A stretch of 37,064 bases of DNA from Mycolicibacterium sp. (GTDB lineage: Bacteria > Actinomycetota > Actinomycetes > Mycobacteriales > Mycobacteriaceae). The notes under the pieces are model-generated. The model saw only the letters and a list, made by a program, of their open reading frames with translations, did not search any database and was not told the DNA's origin. The stretch lies in the NCBI RefSeq assembly GCF_016462545.1, contig NZ_JAEMTA010000052.1, positions 1 to 37,064 of the forward strand. Reading direction: 5' to 3'. The position numbers and the translations under genes are program-made. Position 1 is the first letter of the stretch, and every line of letters starts with the position of its first letter. Below, piece after piece: positions 8,046 through 17,075 of this stretch.

Positions 8046-8928
8046 AACCCCGAGGCTCGTCTGCATCGGCAACCTCACCGTCGACGAGGCCGTCTCCCCG
8101 GCCGGGGTGAGGGTCGAATCCGTCGGCGGTGACGCGCTCTTCGCCGCGCTCGGCGCCACCGTGGTGGGCGGACGTCCCGCGATCCTCGCGCCACTCGGTA
8201 CCGACGCGCCGGTTGCGCTGCTGGCAGCACTCCGCGTGGCCGGAACCGACCCCGAGTCGCTACCGCGGCGCGATATGCCCATGGTGCGCAACGTGATTCG
8301 CTACGACCAGGAGGGCGGCCGGGTGTGGGACCTTATCCTCGGCGAGGAGCACTTCGAGGCTCTGTCGGTTCGACCGACCGACATCTCCGACGATGTGCTG
8401 AACGCCTCCGGCGTGCTGCTGTCCGCAATGGCGCTGCACGCCCAACTCGACCTGGCCGCGTGGCTGCGAACCCGCACCGCGGCCACCATCTACTTCGATC
8501 CGCAGGAGGACTACATCGCGGGCCACGTTGCCGAACTGCTCGATGCCGTCCGGGTCTGCGACGTGTTCCTGCCCAGCGAGGTCGAGGCTGCCGCGCTCGC
8601 GCAGACCTCGGACCTGCCCGCCGCGGCGGCGACCTTCCTGGCGCTCGGTCCGCAGGCGGTCGTCATCAAGCAGGCGGCCGCAGGCTGCCTGGTGGCGACC
8701 CGTCGGCATCCCGAACCCGTCCTGATTCCCGCCGACGTCGTCGAACCGGTGGACAGCACCGGCGCCGGTGATGCGTTCTGCGGGGCGTTCGCGGCGGAGC
8801 ATCTCCGCAGCGCTGACGTCTACGCTGCGGCGCGCGCCGGCGCCGCGGCTGCCAGGATCGCGGTCAGCGGGCCCGGCGTCGACGCGCTCCTCGCGGCCGT
8901 CTCCGCGACAAGCGGGGTGGATCGATGA
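8038..8928 (+). CDS. PfkB-family carbohydrate kinase
   Basis: This 296-residue ribokinase-type sugar kinase opens with VCIGNLTVDEA and GGDALFAALGATVVGG, the N-terminal substrate-binding signature. It ends with the ATP/anion-hole signature VDSTGAGDAFCGAF (around 235-250), whose Asp is the catalytic base. Phosphorylation of a sugar or sugar conjugate is expected to feed the SIS protein encoded just upstream. The kinase-SIS pairing parallels FrlD/FrlB for fructoselysine, but other PfkB substrates (ribose, fructose, nucleosides) cannot be excluded. The gene overlaps the SIS gene by eight bases and the racemase-like gene by an ATGA. Confidence 0.9.
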   Translation: MSETPRLVCIGNLTVDEAVSPAGVRVESVGGDALFAALGATVVGGRPAILAPLGTDAPVALLAALRVAGTDPESLPRRDMPMVRNVIRYDQEGGRVWDLILGEEHFEALSVRPTDISDDVLNASGVLLSAMALHAQLDLAAWLRTRTAATIYFDPQEDYIAGHVAELLDAVRVCDVFLPSEVEAAALAQTSDLPAAAATFLALGPQAVVIKQAAAGCLVATRRHPEPVLIPADVVEPVDSTGAGDAFCGAFAAEHLRSADVYAAARAGAAAARIAVSGPGVDALLAAVSATSGVDR

Positions 8929-9620
8929 CGCGGATCACCGTGATCAACCCGAACACCACCGCGGCCCTCACCGACACCATCACCGCTGCGGCACAGTCAG
9001 TCTCGGGTATGGGGACGACGGTCACCGGCGTCAACCCGAGGGTCGGGGTAGCCAGTGTCGAGAGCCACGCCGAAGAGGCGGTCGCAGCCGTCGGCGTGCT
9101 GGAACTCGTACGCACACACCAATCGGACACCGACGCGTACGTCGTCGCGTGCTTCGGCGACACCGGCGTGCAGGCGGCCCGCGAAGTCGCCACGTGCCCA
9201 GTCGTCGGGATGACCGAGGCGGCCCTGCAGACCGCGTGCCTGGTGGCGCACCGCTTCGTCGTCATCACGATGCCGCCGCGCACCATCGCGCACAGCGACC
9301 GCGTGGTCCGCGCGCTCGGATTGGAGCACCGCTGCACCGTCGTCGCCGTCGACGTGCCGGTCGCCGAATTGGTGGAGGGCTCGAGCCACCTTCTCGACGC
9401 ATTCGCCGATGCCGCCCGAGCGGCCATGGCGACCGACGGTGCGGAGGCCGTCGTCCTCGGGTGCGCCGGTCTCGCCGACCTCGTCGAGCCGCTGTCGCGG
9501 GCCTTGGACGTACCCGTCGTCGACGGGGTGGCGGCTGCCGTCGGCATCGCCGCCGGTCTGGTGGCGATGGGCCTGAACACGTCGCGCGCCAACACCTTTG
9601 CCGCCGTGGAGCTGCCATGA
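8925..9620 (+). CDS. Asp/Glu/hydantoin racemase family protein
   Basis: The 231-residue protein starts with ITVINPNTT, the classic N-terminus of hydantoin/allantoin racemases. The two catalytic cysteines are present, C76 in VACFGD and C180 in VLGCAGL. This matches the Cys76/Cys181 pair I recall for characterised hydantoin racemases. These enzymes invert the configuration of 5-substituted hydantoins, allantoin or amino acids without a cofactor. Here it probably racemises a cyclic ureide, or the amino-acid part of the imported compound, before hydrolysis by the following amidohydrolase. It joins both neighbours through four-base ATGA overlaps, so coupled translation is likely. Confidence 0.9.
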   Translation: MTRITVINPNTTAALTDTITAAAQSVSGMGTTVTGVNPRVGVASVESHAEEAVAAVGVLELVRTHQSDTDAYVVACFGDTGVQAAREVATCPVVGMTEAALQTACLVAHRFVVITMPPRTIAHSDRVVRALGLEHRCTVVAVDVPVAELVEGSSHLLDAFADAARAAMATDGAEAVVLGCAGLADLVEPLSRALDVPVVDGVAAAVGIAAGLVAMGLNTSRANTFAAVELP

Positions 9621-11125
9621 GCGTGTTGTTCCGAAGAGTGCTGAGCTACGACGAGGCGTCGCCGACCGCGATGACGGGCCCGACCGACGTACTGATCGAA
9701 GGCGACCGGATCAGGGCCGTCGGCGAGGACCTCGCTGCGCCACCCGGGGCGAGGATCGTCGAGGGAGGCAACCGACACCTGCTGGTGCCCGGTCTGATCA
9801 ACGCGCACTTCCACTCACCCGCCAACCACCTCAAGGGCTCCATTCCGAGCCTTCCCCTCGAGTTGTTCATGCTCTTCGAGTCGCCGTCGGACCCCACCCT
9901 GGCGCCGAGCCCACGCGAGGCCTACCTGCGGACCATGCTCGGGGCCATCGAGATGCTGCAACGCGGCATCACGTGTGTGCAGGACGACGCGTTCCTGATG
10001 CCATTCCCCGACCCCGAGATCATCGACGCGGTGGCATCGGCATACCGCGACAGCGGGATTCGGGCCTTCCTCGCGTTGGATCAGCCGGAGCTGTCGGAGG
10101 CCGACAAGCTGCCCTTCGTCGAGGATCTGGCCGCCGACGTCATTCAGTCTTTCGGTGCGGCTGCACCGGCGCCCGCCGCCCAGCTGCTCGAGGCCTACGA
10201 CCATCTGATCGGCACCTGGCACGGGGCTGCCGACGACCGGATCCGTGCCGCCGTCTCGATCTCCGCACCGCAGCGCGTCAGCCTCGACTACTTCGCCGCG
10301 CTGGACGATCTCGCCGAACGCCACGGGCTGCCGCTGTACGCCCACATGCTCGAGACCAAGGTGCAGCGCACCCTGATGACCGAGCAATCCCGGTTCGCCG
10401 GCCGCTCGCTCGTCCAGTACACCGCGGCCGCAGGCCTTCTCAAGCCCCACACCAACGTGATCCATGCCGTCTGGGTCGACGACGCCGACATGGCCACCAT
10501 CGCCGCCGCTGGTTCGACGGTGGTGCACAACCCCGTCAGCAATCTGCGTCTCGGCAGTGGCGTTCTGCCGTGGCGAGCGATGCTGGAACACGGCATCCCC
10601 GTTGCGCTGGGCACCGACGAAGCGATCTGCGACGACTCCGTCAACGTGTGGACCGTCGCCAAGACCGCCGGCCTGATCCACAACGTGGCAGGCCTCGACA
10701 GCGACGACTGGCCAACGGCGGCAGAGATTCTCACCGCTCTGTGGTCCGGCGGTGCCCGCGCGACACGGCGATCCGACGACCTCGGTGCGATCACACCGGG
10801 GATGCTCGCCGACGTCGCACTCATCGACCTGCACACCGTCGCCTTCACACCTCTCAATGACCTTAGGGAGCAACTGGTGCACTGCGAGGACGGTCGCGAC
10901 GTCGTCCTGACGATGGTGGCGGGCCGCGTGGTCGCCGAACACGGGCACGTCACCAGCGTCGACGAGAGTGCGTTGCTCGACGAGGCGCGCGAGCTGTTCG
11001 CCGCGAAGCTCCCCGCCATTCGGGCAGCGCGGCGCGGTGCCGACGACCTCTACCCTGCCTACCAGCACATCGTCCGCAGGGCTGCCGCCACCGACGTGGG
11101 CTTCAGCCGCTGGGTGGCACCGTGA
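9617..11125 (+). CDS. amidohydrolase, ATZ/TRZ aminohydrolase type
   Basis: The 502-residue metal-dependent hydrolase starts with a small beta-sandwich (DVLIEGDRIRAVG) and then the barrel. The metal ligands are visible: HxH in INAHFHS (64 and 66), His in YAHMLET (about 243), His in VIHAVW (about 282) and Asp in LGTDEA (about 334). The motif VHNPVSNLRLGSG is shared with cytosine/guanine deaminases, atrazine chlorohydrolases and SAH/MTA deaminases. The ITPGMLADVALIDL segment closes the sandwich. Hydrolytic deamination or ring opening of an N-heterocycle is the likely reaction. The frame is open far upstream (to 8768), but the ATG at 9617 overlaps the racemase stop as ATGA and gives the proper family N-terminus. 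Confidence 0.9.
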   Translation: MSVLFRRVLSYDEASPTAMTGPTDVLIEGDRIRAVGEDLAAPPGARIVEGGNRHLLVPGLINAHFHSPANHLKGSIPSLPLELFMLFESPSDPTLAPSPREAYLRTMLGAIEMLQRGITCVQDDAFLMPFPDPEIIDAVASAYRDSGIRAFLALDQPELSEADKLPFVEDLAADVIQSFGAAAPAPAAQLLEAYDHLIGTWHGAADDRIRAAVSISAPQRVSLDYFAALDDLAERHGLPLYAHMLETKVQRTLMTEQSRFAGRSLVQYTAAAGLLKPHTNVIHAVWVDDADMATIAAAGSTVVHNPVSNLRLGSGVLPWRAMLEHGIPVALGTDEAICDDSVNVWTVAKTAGLIHNVAGLDSDDWPTAAEILTALWSGGARATRRSDDLGAITPGMLADVALIDLHTVAFTPLNDLREQLVHCEDGRDVVLTMVAGRVVAEHGHVTSVDESALLDEARELFAAKLPAIRAARRGADDLYPAYQHIVRRAAATDVGFSRWVAP

Positions 11126-12015
11126 CCGCCGAGCGCACTGCGAACCCCGCCGGGTACGACTACTCGTCGCTGCCCGCCCGGCCCCTGGGCACCTGGCCGA
11201 ACGGCGCCCGACTAGCGGTGGTCGTATGCGTGGGCGTGGAGTCCTACCGGTTCGGCGACGGCCACACCGAGGACGTGCTGAGCGACGTACCCGCCCCCGA
11301 TCTGGTCAACACGGCCTGGCGCGACTACGGCAACCGCGTCGGCGCCTTCCGCTTGTTCGATCTGCTTCGGCGCCTTGGCATCCCGCCCACCGTGCTACTG
11401 AACACCGACGTGTACGACGAGGCGCCCGCCGTCCTCGACGCCGCCCGCGCCGCGGCCGCCGAGATCGTCGGGCACGGCCGCTCCAACTCGGACACGCTGT
11501 CCGGGATGGCACCCGATGCCGAGCGGGCTTATCTGACCGACGTCGCGGATCGCATCCGCGCCGAGGAGGGGACGGCGCCCGGCGGCTGGTCCAGCCCATG
11601 GCTCAGCCACACCCCGTCCACCTTGAACCTGTTGGCCGCGGAAGGATATCGGTATCTCCTCGATCTGCGCCTGGACGATCAGCCCGTCTGGTTGCGCACC
11701 GAATCGGGCCCGCTGCTGGCGATCCCGTATGCCGCCGAACTCAACGACTCGTCGACGATGGTGGGCCGCAGCGTGTCCGCCCGCGACTTCGCGGACATGA
11801 TCGACGACGAGTTCACCGAACTCCACGCCGCGGCGGAACGCACCCCGCTGGTGATGAGCGTGGTGCTGCACTCGTTCATCAGCGGCGTCCCCTTCCGGCT
11901 GGGGGCGATCGGTCGCGCGCTCGAACGCATCGCTACCACGGACGGCGTCTGGCTCACCACCCCCCGCGAGATCCACCGTGCCGTCATCGAGTCACCGGAG
12001 TTGTTCGATGAGTGA
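11122..12015 (+). CDS. polysaccharide-deacetylase-fold hydrolase, PuuE-like
   Basis: The 297-residue protein begins at a GTG overlapping the amidohydrolase stop (GTGA). The NodB-type fold shows in LAVVVCVGVES, PTVLLNTDVYDEAP, AAEIVGHGRSNSD, PWLSHTP and VVLHSFISG. The GHG...S segment resembles PuuE-type allantoinases rather than chitin deacetylases, and there is no signal peptide, so it acts in the cytoplasm. The classic metal set (TFDD and HxxxH) is not intact: the first motif reads VGVES, and only one His (118) remains in the second. The enzyme may therefore be metal-free or use altered ligands. Its place beside a hydantoin-racemase-like protein and an amidohydrolase suggests hydrolysis of a ureide or amide bond. 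The exact reaction is unknown. Confidence 0.82.
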   Translation: MTAERTANPAGYDYSSLPARPLGTWPNGARLAVVVCVGVESYRFGDGHTEDVLSDVPAPDLVNTAWRDYGNRVGAFRLFDLLRRLGIPPTVLLNTDVYDEAPAVLDAARAAAAEIVGHGRSNSDTLSGMAPDAERAYLTDVADRIRAEEGTAPGGWSSPWLSHTPSTLNLLAAEGYRYLLDLRLDDQPVWLRTESGPLLAIPYAAELNDSSTMVGRSVSARDFADMIDDEFTELHAAAERTPLVMSVVLHSFISGVPFRLGAIGRALERIATTDGVWLTTPREIHRAVIESPELFDE

Positions 12016-13570
12016 GCCCATGCCCAACCCGGTCGCGGTGGTCGACGACTTCTCGCTGTCGCTGGTGCGCAATGGCATCCGCAGCCAGGTGCTGACCCAC
12101 GTCGACCTGCAGGTCCAGCCTGGCGAGATCCTCGGCTTGGTCGGCGAATCCGGTTCCGGCAAGAGCGTTCTCGCGCTCAGCCTGCTCGGACTGTTGCCTC
12201 CGGAGTCGCATCCCGTGACCGAGGGACGGGTCACCGTCGGCGGTGTCGACCTGCTCGACGCCCCCCGCGACGAATTGCGACGGGTGCGGCGGGAGGTGCT
12301 CGGCGCGATCTTCCAGGACCCGATGACGTCGCTGAACCCCACCATGCGGATCGGCAGGCAGATCGGCGAATCCACCCACGACGACGCCGAGTCGGTGCGA
12401 CTGCTGGAGACCGTCGGGGTCCGCGATGCCGAACTGCGCCTGCGGGTCTATCCGCATGAACTGTCGGGAGGGCTCCGGCAACGCGTGATGGCCGCGATCG
12501 CGGTGGCCGGCCGCCCGCGCCTGATCGTCGCCGACGAGCCGACCACCGCACTCGACGTCACCGTGCAGGCACAACTGCTGGATCTGCTCCGCGAGTTGCG
12601 TGACGACTTCGGCTGCTCGGTGCTGCTGATCACCCATGATCTCGGCGTCGCCGACCAGATCGCGGACCGCCTCGCGGTACTCCATCACGGCGAGCTGGTC
12701 GAGATCGGCACGGCAACCGACGTCGTACGCCAGCCGCAGCACCCCTACACGCGCTCGCTGCTCGCGTCGCGACTCACGCTGACGATGCCCCGCGACGAGC
12801 GGTTCCCGTCCTCCGAATCCGAGCTGAAGCCAGCGCAATCCGCCGTCACGATCCGCGACCTCCGCAAGACGTTCGGAGTGGGGCGGGGCCGCCGCAGGCA
12901 CGAGATCACCGCAATCGACGGTGTCGACCTCGAGATAGGTGCTGGCGAGGCATTGGCGATCGTCGGCGAGAGCGGATCGGGTAAGTCCACGTTGCTGCGG
13001 ATCGTCGCAGGTCTGGAACGGCCGACCTCGGGCTCGGTCGCGCTGGCCGGCGACGGCGACCCGCAGATGGTGTTCCAGGACGCGGGCTCGTCGCTGACCC
13101 CGTGGCTCAGCATCGGCGAAACCCTGGGGGAGCGGTTGCGTCCACTGAAGTTGTCGCGCAATGACGTTCGAGACCGCATCACCGAGGCGCTGGCCGCGGT
13201 CGACCTGCCGCCCGAGGTGGCAAAGGCCGGGCCCGGTGAGCTTTCCGGTGGTCAGCGTCAGCGCGTCGGGCTGGCCCGCGCGACGATGGTCCCGCCGTCG
13301 GTGCTCCTGTGCGACGAACCGACGAGCGCGCTCGACGCATCTCTCGCCAAGAGCGTGCTGGCCCTCATCCGGGATCTCCGGGCCCGGATCGGCATGACGG
13401 TCCTCTTCGTCACCCACGACCTGGCCGTCGCGCGTCTGATGGGTGACCGCATCGCCGTGATGCAGGCGGGCCGCATCGTCGAACTTGGACTTGCCGAGCA
13501 GGTGGTGTCCGAGCCGGGCGAGGCGTACACCCGCACCCTGCTGGCCGCGGTACCGGAGATCGCGTCATGA
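12008..13570 (+). CDS. ABC importer ATPase, DppD-DppF fusion
   Basis: Two complete ABC modules are fused in 520 residues. The first has Walker A GESGSGKS (46-53), signature LSGGLRQRV and Walker B RLIVADEPTTALD. The second has GESGSGKST (about 320), LSGGQRQRVGLARA and VLLCDEPTSALD. Each ends with an LITHDL or FVTHDL switch. The NPTMR and HPYTRSLL segments are characteristic of the dipeptide/oligopeptide/nickel (Opp/Dpp) class, in which DppD and DppF are usually separate. The first module ends with the oligopeptide-type C-terminal helix, but no Cys cluster for an iron-sulfur site was noticed. The ATG at 12008 overlaps the deacetylase stop; the open frame upstream to 11978 lies inside the deacetylase gene. 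Confidence 0.93.
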   Translation: MSEPMPNPVAVVDDFSLSLVRNGIRSQVLTHVDLQVQPGEILGLVGESGSGKSVLALSLLGLLPPESHPVTEGRVTVGGVDLLDAPRDELRRVRREVLGAIFQDPMTSLNPTMRIGRQIGESTHDDAESVRLLETVGVRDAELRLRVYPHELSGGLRQRVMAAIAVAGRPRLIVADEPTTALDVTVQAQLLDLLRELRDDFGCSVLLITHDLGVADQIADRLAVLHHGELVEIGTATDVVRQPQHPYTRSLLASRLTLTMPRDERFPSSESELKPAQSAVTIRDLRKTFGVGRGRRRHEITAIDGVDLEIGAGEALAIVGESGSGKSTLLRIVAGLERPTSGSVALAGDGDPQMVFQDAGSSLTPWLSIGETLGERLRPLKLSRNDVRDRITEALAAVDLPPEVAKAGPGELSGGQRQRVGLARATMVPPSVLLCDEPTSALDASLAKSVLALIRDLRARIGMTVLFVTHDLAVARLMGDRIAVMQAGRIVELGLAEQVVSEPGEAYTRTLLAAVPEIAS

Positions 13571-14466
13571 TCGGCGGGCAGGAGCGAAGCGACCCGGGAA
13601 TGGGCCCTGCGACCCTGGTTCCTCGCTGGCGCTCGCGTCCCGTTGCGGTCGGCGGTGCGCACCTCGCCCGGCCAGCGGCGTGGGCACTCGTCGGGCTGCT
13701 CGTCGCGGTGACACTCCTTGCCCTCTTCGCCAAAGTGCTCGCGCCGTATGACCCGATCCAGCCCGTCGGTGCAATCAACCTGCCTCCGCTGAGCCCGGGA
13801 CACCTGCTCGGTACCGACGGAATCGGTCGAGATCTGTTGTCCCGCACGCTGATCGGAATACAGGTGAGCTGGCTGAGCGCATTGGTCGTGGTGGCGAGCG
13901 GTCTGCTCATCGGTGGCACCATCGGCCTGATCGCCGGAGCGACCGGCGGCTGGGTCGACTCCCTGCTACTCATGCGGATCACCGACCTCTTCCTCGCCCT
14001 GCCGGGCGCGCTGGTGGCCATCGCCATCGTCGCCGCCCTGGGCTCCGGGCTCACCAACACCCTCATCGGGGTGGCCCTGGTCTGGTGGCCCTACTACGCC
14101 CGCATCGTGCGGGGCGAGGTCAAGTCGCTGGCCGCGCGCCCGCACGTCGAGGCCGCCAGATTGGCCAAGACCAGCCGGACCCGCATCCTGACCCGCCACC
14201 TGCTGCCCGGCGTCGTGCCGACCGCGATCATCACCGCCAGCCTCGACATCGGCAACGTCGTGCTGCTGCTCGCGGCGCTGTCATTCCTCGGACTCGGTCA
14301 GCAGGCGCCCGCACCCGAGCTCGGCGCCGACACCGCCCGTACGTTGAGTCAGCTGCTGAGCCAGTGGTGGGTGCCCGGCATCCCCGGGCTCGCGGTGCTG
14401 CTGCTGACCCTCGTCGCGAACCTCGGTGGCGACGCCATCCGAAGTCTTCTACCGGTGCGGAGATAG
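13567..14466 (+). CDS. ABC importer permease, DppC-like
   Basis: This 299-residue inner-membrane permease has one N-terminal TM helix (about 35-57) followed by the PYDPIQP segment and LLGTDGIGRDLLSR, which are hallmarks of DppC/OppC. About five more helices and the EAA-type cytoplasmic loop (EAARLAKTSRTRILTRHLLP) that docks on the ATPase follow. It starts with ATGA overlapping the ATPase stop. Here the C-type permease precedes the B-type, the reverse of the usual dppBC order. With the adjacent permease it would form the channel for the operon's substrate. Confidence 0.93.
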   Translation: MIGGQERSDPGMGPATLVPRWRSRPVAVGGAHLARPAAWALVGLLVAVTLLALFAKVLAPYDPIQPVGAINLPPLSPGHLLGTDGIGRDLLSRTLIGIQVSWLSALVVVASGLLIGGTIGLIAGATGGWVDSLLLMRITDLFLALPGALVAIAIVAALGSGLTNTLIGVALVWWPYYARIVRGEVKSLAARPHVEAARLAKTSRTRILTRHLLPGVVPTAIITASLDIGNVVLLLAALSFLGLGQQAPAPELGADTARTLSQLLSQWWVPGIPGLAVLLLTLVANLGGDAIRSLLPVRR

Positions 14467-14469
14467 TGG

Positions 14470-15462
14470 ATGACGACCTTTCTGCTGCGCAGGTTCGCGA
14501 CCGCCGTGCTGATCCTGCTGATCCTCTCGTTCGTCATCTTCCTCTTGCAGTCGGTGTCGCCCGGCGACCCCGCCCGCGCCTACGTCGGAGCCAACGCGTC
14601 CAACGAGATGGTCGCCGCGGAGCGGCAGCGGCTCGGGCTGAACGACCCCATGTTCCAACAATTCGCGCGGTTCCTCGGCGGGCTCGCCACCGGTGACCTC
14701 GGTCGGTCATTGCGCACTCGGCAGCCCGTGACCGCCGACATCGCCACCTACCTTCCCGCCACCGCCGAACTCGTCGTCGCCGCATTCCTCATCGCGCTCG
14801 CCCTGGCCGCGCTGTACGCCCTCTCGGGCGCCCTGCGCTGGCCGGGCGCCTCCGTCGGTCGCGGCGTCCTGCTGCTGCTGGCTACGGCGCCGCCGTTCCT
14901 CCTCGCGCTCGTCGGCATCATCGTCTTCTTCGGTCAGCTCGGCTGGTTGCCCGCCAGAGGAGTCGGCGACTTCCAGGACCCAGGCCCGTTCGGAATGCAA
15001 CTGTTCGACACCCTGCTGCACGGCCAGACAGACGCATTCGCCGATGCCCTGCAACACCTTCTGCTGCCTGCGGTCGTGCTGTCCATTGCGCCCGCGGTCG
15101 CGATCGGCCGGGTGTTCCGGTCGTCACTGCAGGGCGTTCTCGGCGTCGACTACGTCCGGACGGCACGCTCCAAGGGGTTGACCGAAACCCAGGTGGTGGT
15201 GCACCACGTGGTCCGAAATGCCATTGGTCCGGCACTCTCGATGGCCGGACTGCAGCTCGGATTCATGTTCGCCGGCGTGGTCGTCGTCGAACAGATCTTC
15301 TCTTGGCCCGGCATCGGTAACTACCTTGCCGCGTCCATCCCGGTCGCAGACTTCCCGGCAATCGCCGGGGTCACGTTGGTGCTGGGAGCGATCTACGTGC
15401 TGTCGAACGTCGTCGTGGACCTCCTGCAGGCCCTTGCCGACCCGAGAGTCACCGCCGAATGA
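14470..15462 (+). CDS. ABC importer permease, DppB-like
   Basis: This 330-residue permease begins MTTFLLRRFATAVLILLILSF and has the early motif SPGDPARAYVG, both typical of DppB/OppB. About six TM helices are visible. The ATPase-docking EAA loop reads DYVRTARSKGLTETQVVVHHVVRNA, followed by VVVEQIFSWPGIG, which is highly conserved in the family. Only three bases separate it from the DppC-like gene, and it ends overlapping the upstream in-frame ATG of the substrate-binding protein gene. Confidence 0.93.
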   Translation: MTTFLLRRFATAVLILLILSFVIFLLQSVSPGDPARAYVGANASNEMVAAERQRLGLNDPMFQQFARFLGGLATGDLGRSLRTRQPVTADIATYLPATAELVVAAFLIALALAALYALSGALRWPGASVGRGVLLLLATAPPFLLALVGIIVFFGQLGWLPARGVGDFQDPGPFGMQLFDTLLHGQTDAFADALQHLLLPAVVLSIAPAVAIGRVFRSSLQGVLGVDYVRTARSKGLTETQVVVHHVVRNAIGPALSMAGLQLGFMFAGVVVVEQIFSWPGIGNYLAASIPVADFPAIAGVTLVLGAIYVLSNVVVDLLQALADPRVTAE

Positions 15463-15485
15463 CCACTGAGAAAAGGAGTTTCACC

Positions 15486-17075
15486 ATGTCCAGAAGAATG
15501 CGGACGGGTGTCGCCGTCGGCGCCGCCCTGATCCTCGCGATGACGGGCTGTAGTTCGGGCACCCCGAACTCCTCAGGTGGCGGTGGCGCCGCAGCCCCGA
15601 CCGACGGCACCCTGACCGTCGGCCTGCTCGGCGACATCGGCCAGCCGCCCGACCCCGACATCTACTACGCCAACAACGGCACTGCGATCATGATCAATGC
15701 CTACGAGGGCCTGGTCCAGTACAAGAACGACACCGACACCGTCGAGATCGCGCCGCGACTGGCCGAGACGTGGGAGGTCAACCCGAGCAACGACGTGTAC
15801 ACCTTCCACCTCCGCAAGGGTGTCACCTTCCACGACGGAACCCCGTTCACCTCCGCCGCAGTAGACGTGGCGTTCAAGCGCCGCATCGCGGTCAAGGGGG
15901 GCGCCTCGTACATGGTCGAGGCGGTCAAGAGCGTTGCGACGCCCGACGACTACACCGCGGTGATCACCCTCACCAAGCCCAACACCGCGTTCCTGAGTTA
16001 TCTCGCCTCACCGTTCGGTCCGAAGATGGAATCGCCGGAGGGGCTCAAGGCCAATGCCGGCTCCGACGACGCCCAGACCTACCTCTCCTCACACGATTTG
16101 GGCACCGGTCCGTACCAGCTGAGCACCGCTCAGACCGGCGTCAAGTACGAGATGACCCAGTACGACGGATACTGGGGTCAGAAGTCACCCTTCAAGAAGA
16201 TCGAATTGCCGGTCTACACAGATGAATCCGCTCTCGAGCTGGCCTTCGACAACGGCACCGTCGACACCATCGTGGCGGCGTTGCCATCCTCCAGCCTGGA
16301 CAAGTACTCCAAGGCTGCAGGAGTGTCCAACTACTTCCTGCCGACGCTGCAGGGTGCGTTGGTGACGGTGAACCCCAGCCACGACTTCTTCAAGACGCCC
16401 GAGGCGAGGATTGCGTTCCTCAAGTCGATCGACCAGGCGACGTTGGTGAACCAGGTCCTCGGCAAGCGGTCCGAAGTGGCCACGACCATGTACGCCAAGG
16501 GCATGATCGCCGGCGGAGCCGACAAGCAGGCGATCTCGTTCGACGGCGGCGCTCTCAAGGGCTACGTGGCGGGACTGCCCGCCAACGCACCCAAGACACT
16601 GGTCATCGGATACGCCAACGGCAACGTCAACGCTCAGTCGATGGCCAATATCGTGGTGGCAAACCTGCAGACCGCCGGGCTCACCGCGTCCGCGCAGGGT
16701 TACGACACGTCGACGGTGTTCGGTTGGATCAACGATCCGCCCACCGGACCCGACGCGTTCATCGACGGCAACAACGGCCCCGATGGCGGCGATCCGTACA
16801 TGTGGGGCCACGTCTTCTGGGATGCCTCCGGTGGCATCAACTACTTCGGTTGCGAGTCAAAGGAAGTCAACGAATTGCTGGGCCAGGCACTTGGCACGGG
16901 TGACACCGCGACCTACGTCAAGGCGGGCGATCTGTACGGCCAGACCGGCTGCTTCCTCAACCTGTCCTACAACCGGGATTGGGTCGTCGCGCAGAAGTGG
17001 CTCACCGGAGTGCCCGAGAGCCAGAACATCGGCGCGAACGAGCTGAACTTCTCGTTGCTCGGCATCGCCGGGTGA
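15486..17075 (+). CDS. lipoprotein solute-binding protein, SBP family 5 (DppA-like)
   Basis: This 529-residue lipoprotein captures the substrate outside the membrane. The signal peptide ends in a lipobox LAMTGC with the lipidated Cys at residue 22, followed by a flexible Ser/Gly linker. Family-5 landmarks are AYEGLVQY, PRLAETWEVNPSNDVYTFHLRKGVTFHDG, GTGPYQL and the later YDTSTVFGWINDPPTGPDAF. The ATG at 15486 is chosen because AAAAGGAG (15471-15478) lies seven bases upstream and gives a clean signal peptide. An in-frame ATG at 15459 would add nine residues. This is the only gene inside the operon with its own strong Shine-Dalgarno, consistent with a need for excess binding protein. The family binds peptides, nickel, heme, sugars and opines, so the ligand cannot be read. 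Confidence 0.93.
   Translation: MSRRMRTGVAVGAALILAMTGCSSGTPNSSGGGGAAAPTDGTLTVGLLGDIGQPPDPDIYYANNGTAIMINAYEGLVQYKNDTDTVEIAPRLAETWEVNPSNDVYTFHLRKGVTFHDGTPFTSAAVDVAFKRRIAVKGGASYMVEAVKSVATPDDYTAVITLTKPNTAFLSYLASPFGPKMESPEGLKANAGSDDAQTYLSSHDLGTGPYQLSTAQTGVKYEMTQYDGYWGQKSPFKKIELPVYTDESALELAFDNGTVDTIVAALPSSSLDKYSKAAGVSNYFLPTLQGALVTVNPSHDFFKTPEARIAFLKSIDQATLVNQVLGKRSEVATTMYAKGMIAGGADKQAISFDGGALKGYVAGLPANAPKTLVIGYANGNVNAQSMANIVVANLQTAGLTASAQGYDTSTVFGWINDPPTGPDAFIDGNNGPDGGDPYMWGHVFWDASGGINYFGCESKEVNELLGQALGTGDTATYVKAGDLYGQTGCFLNLSYNRDWVVAQKWLTGVPESQNIGANELNFSLLGIAG

Noticed and set aside
8768..9616. Open frame continuing upstream of the amidohydrolase start
   Set aside because: It is Arg/Ser-rich out-of-frame sequence over the kinase and racemase genes; the ATGA junction at 9617 gives the correct family N-terminus.
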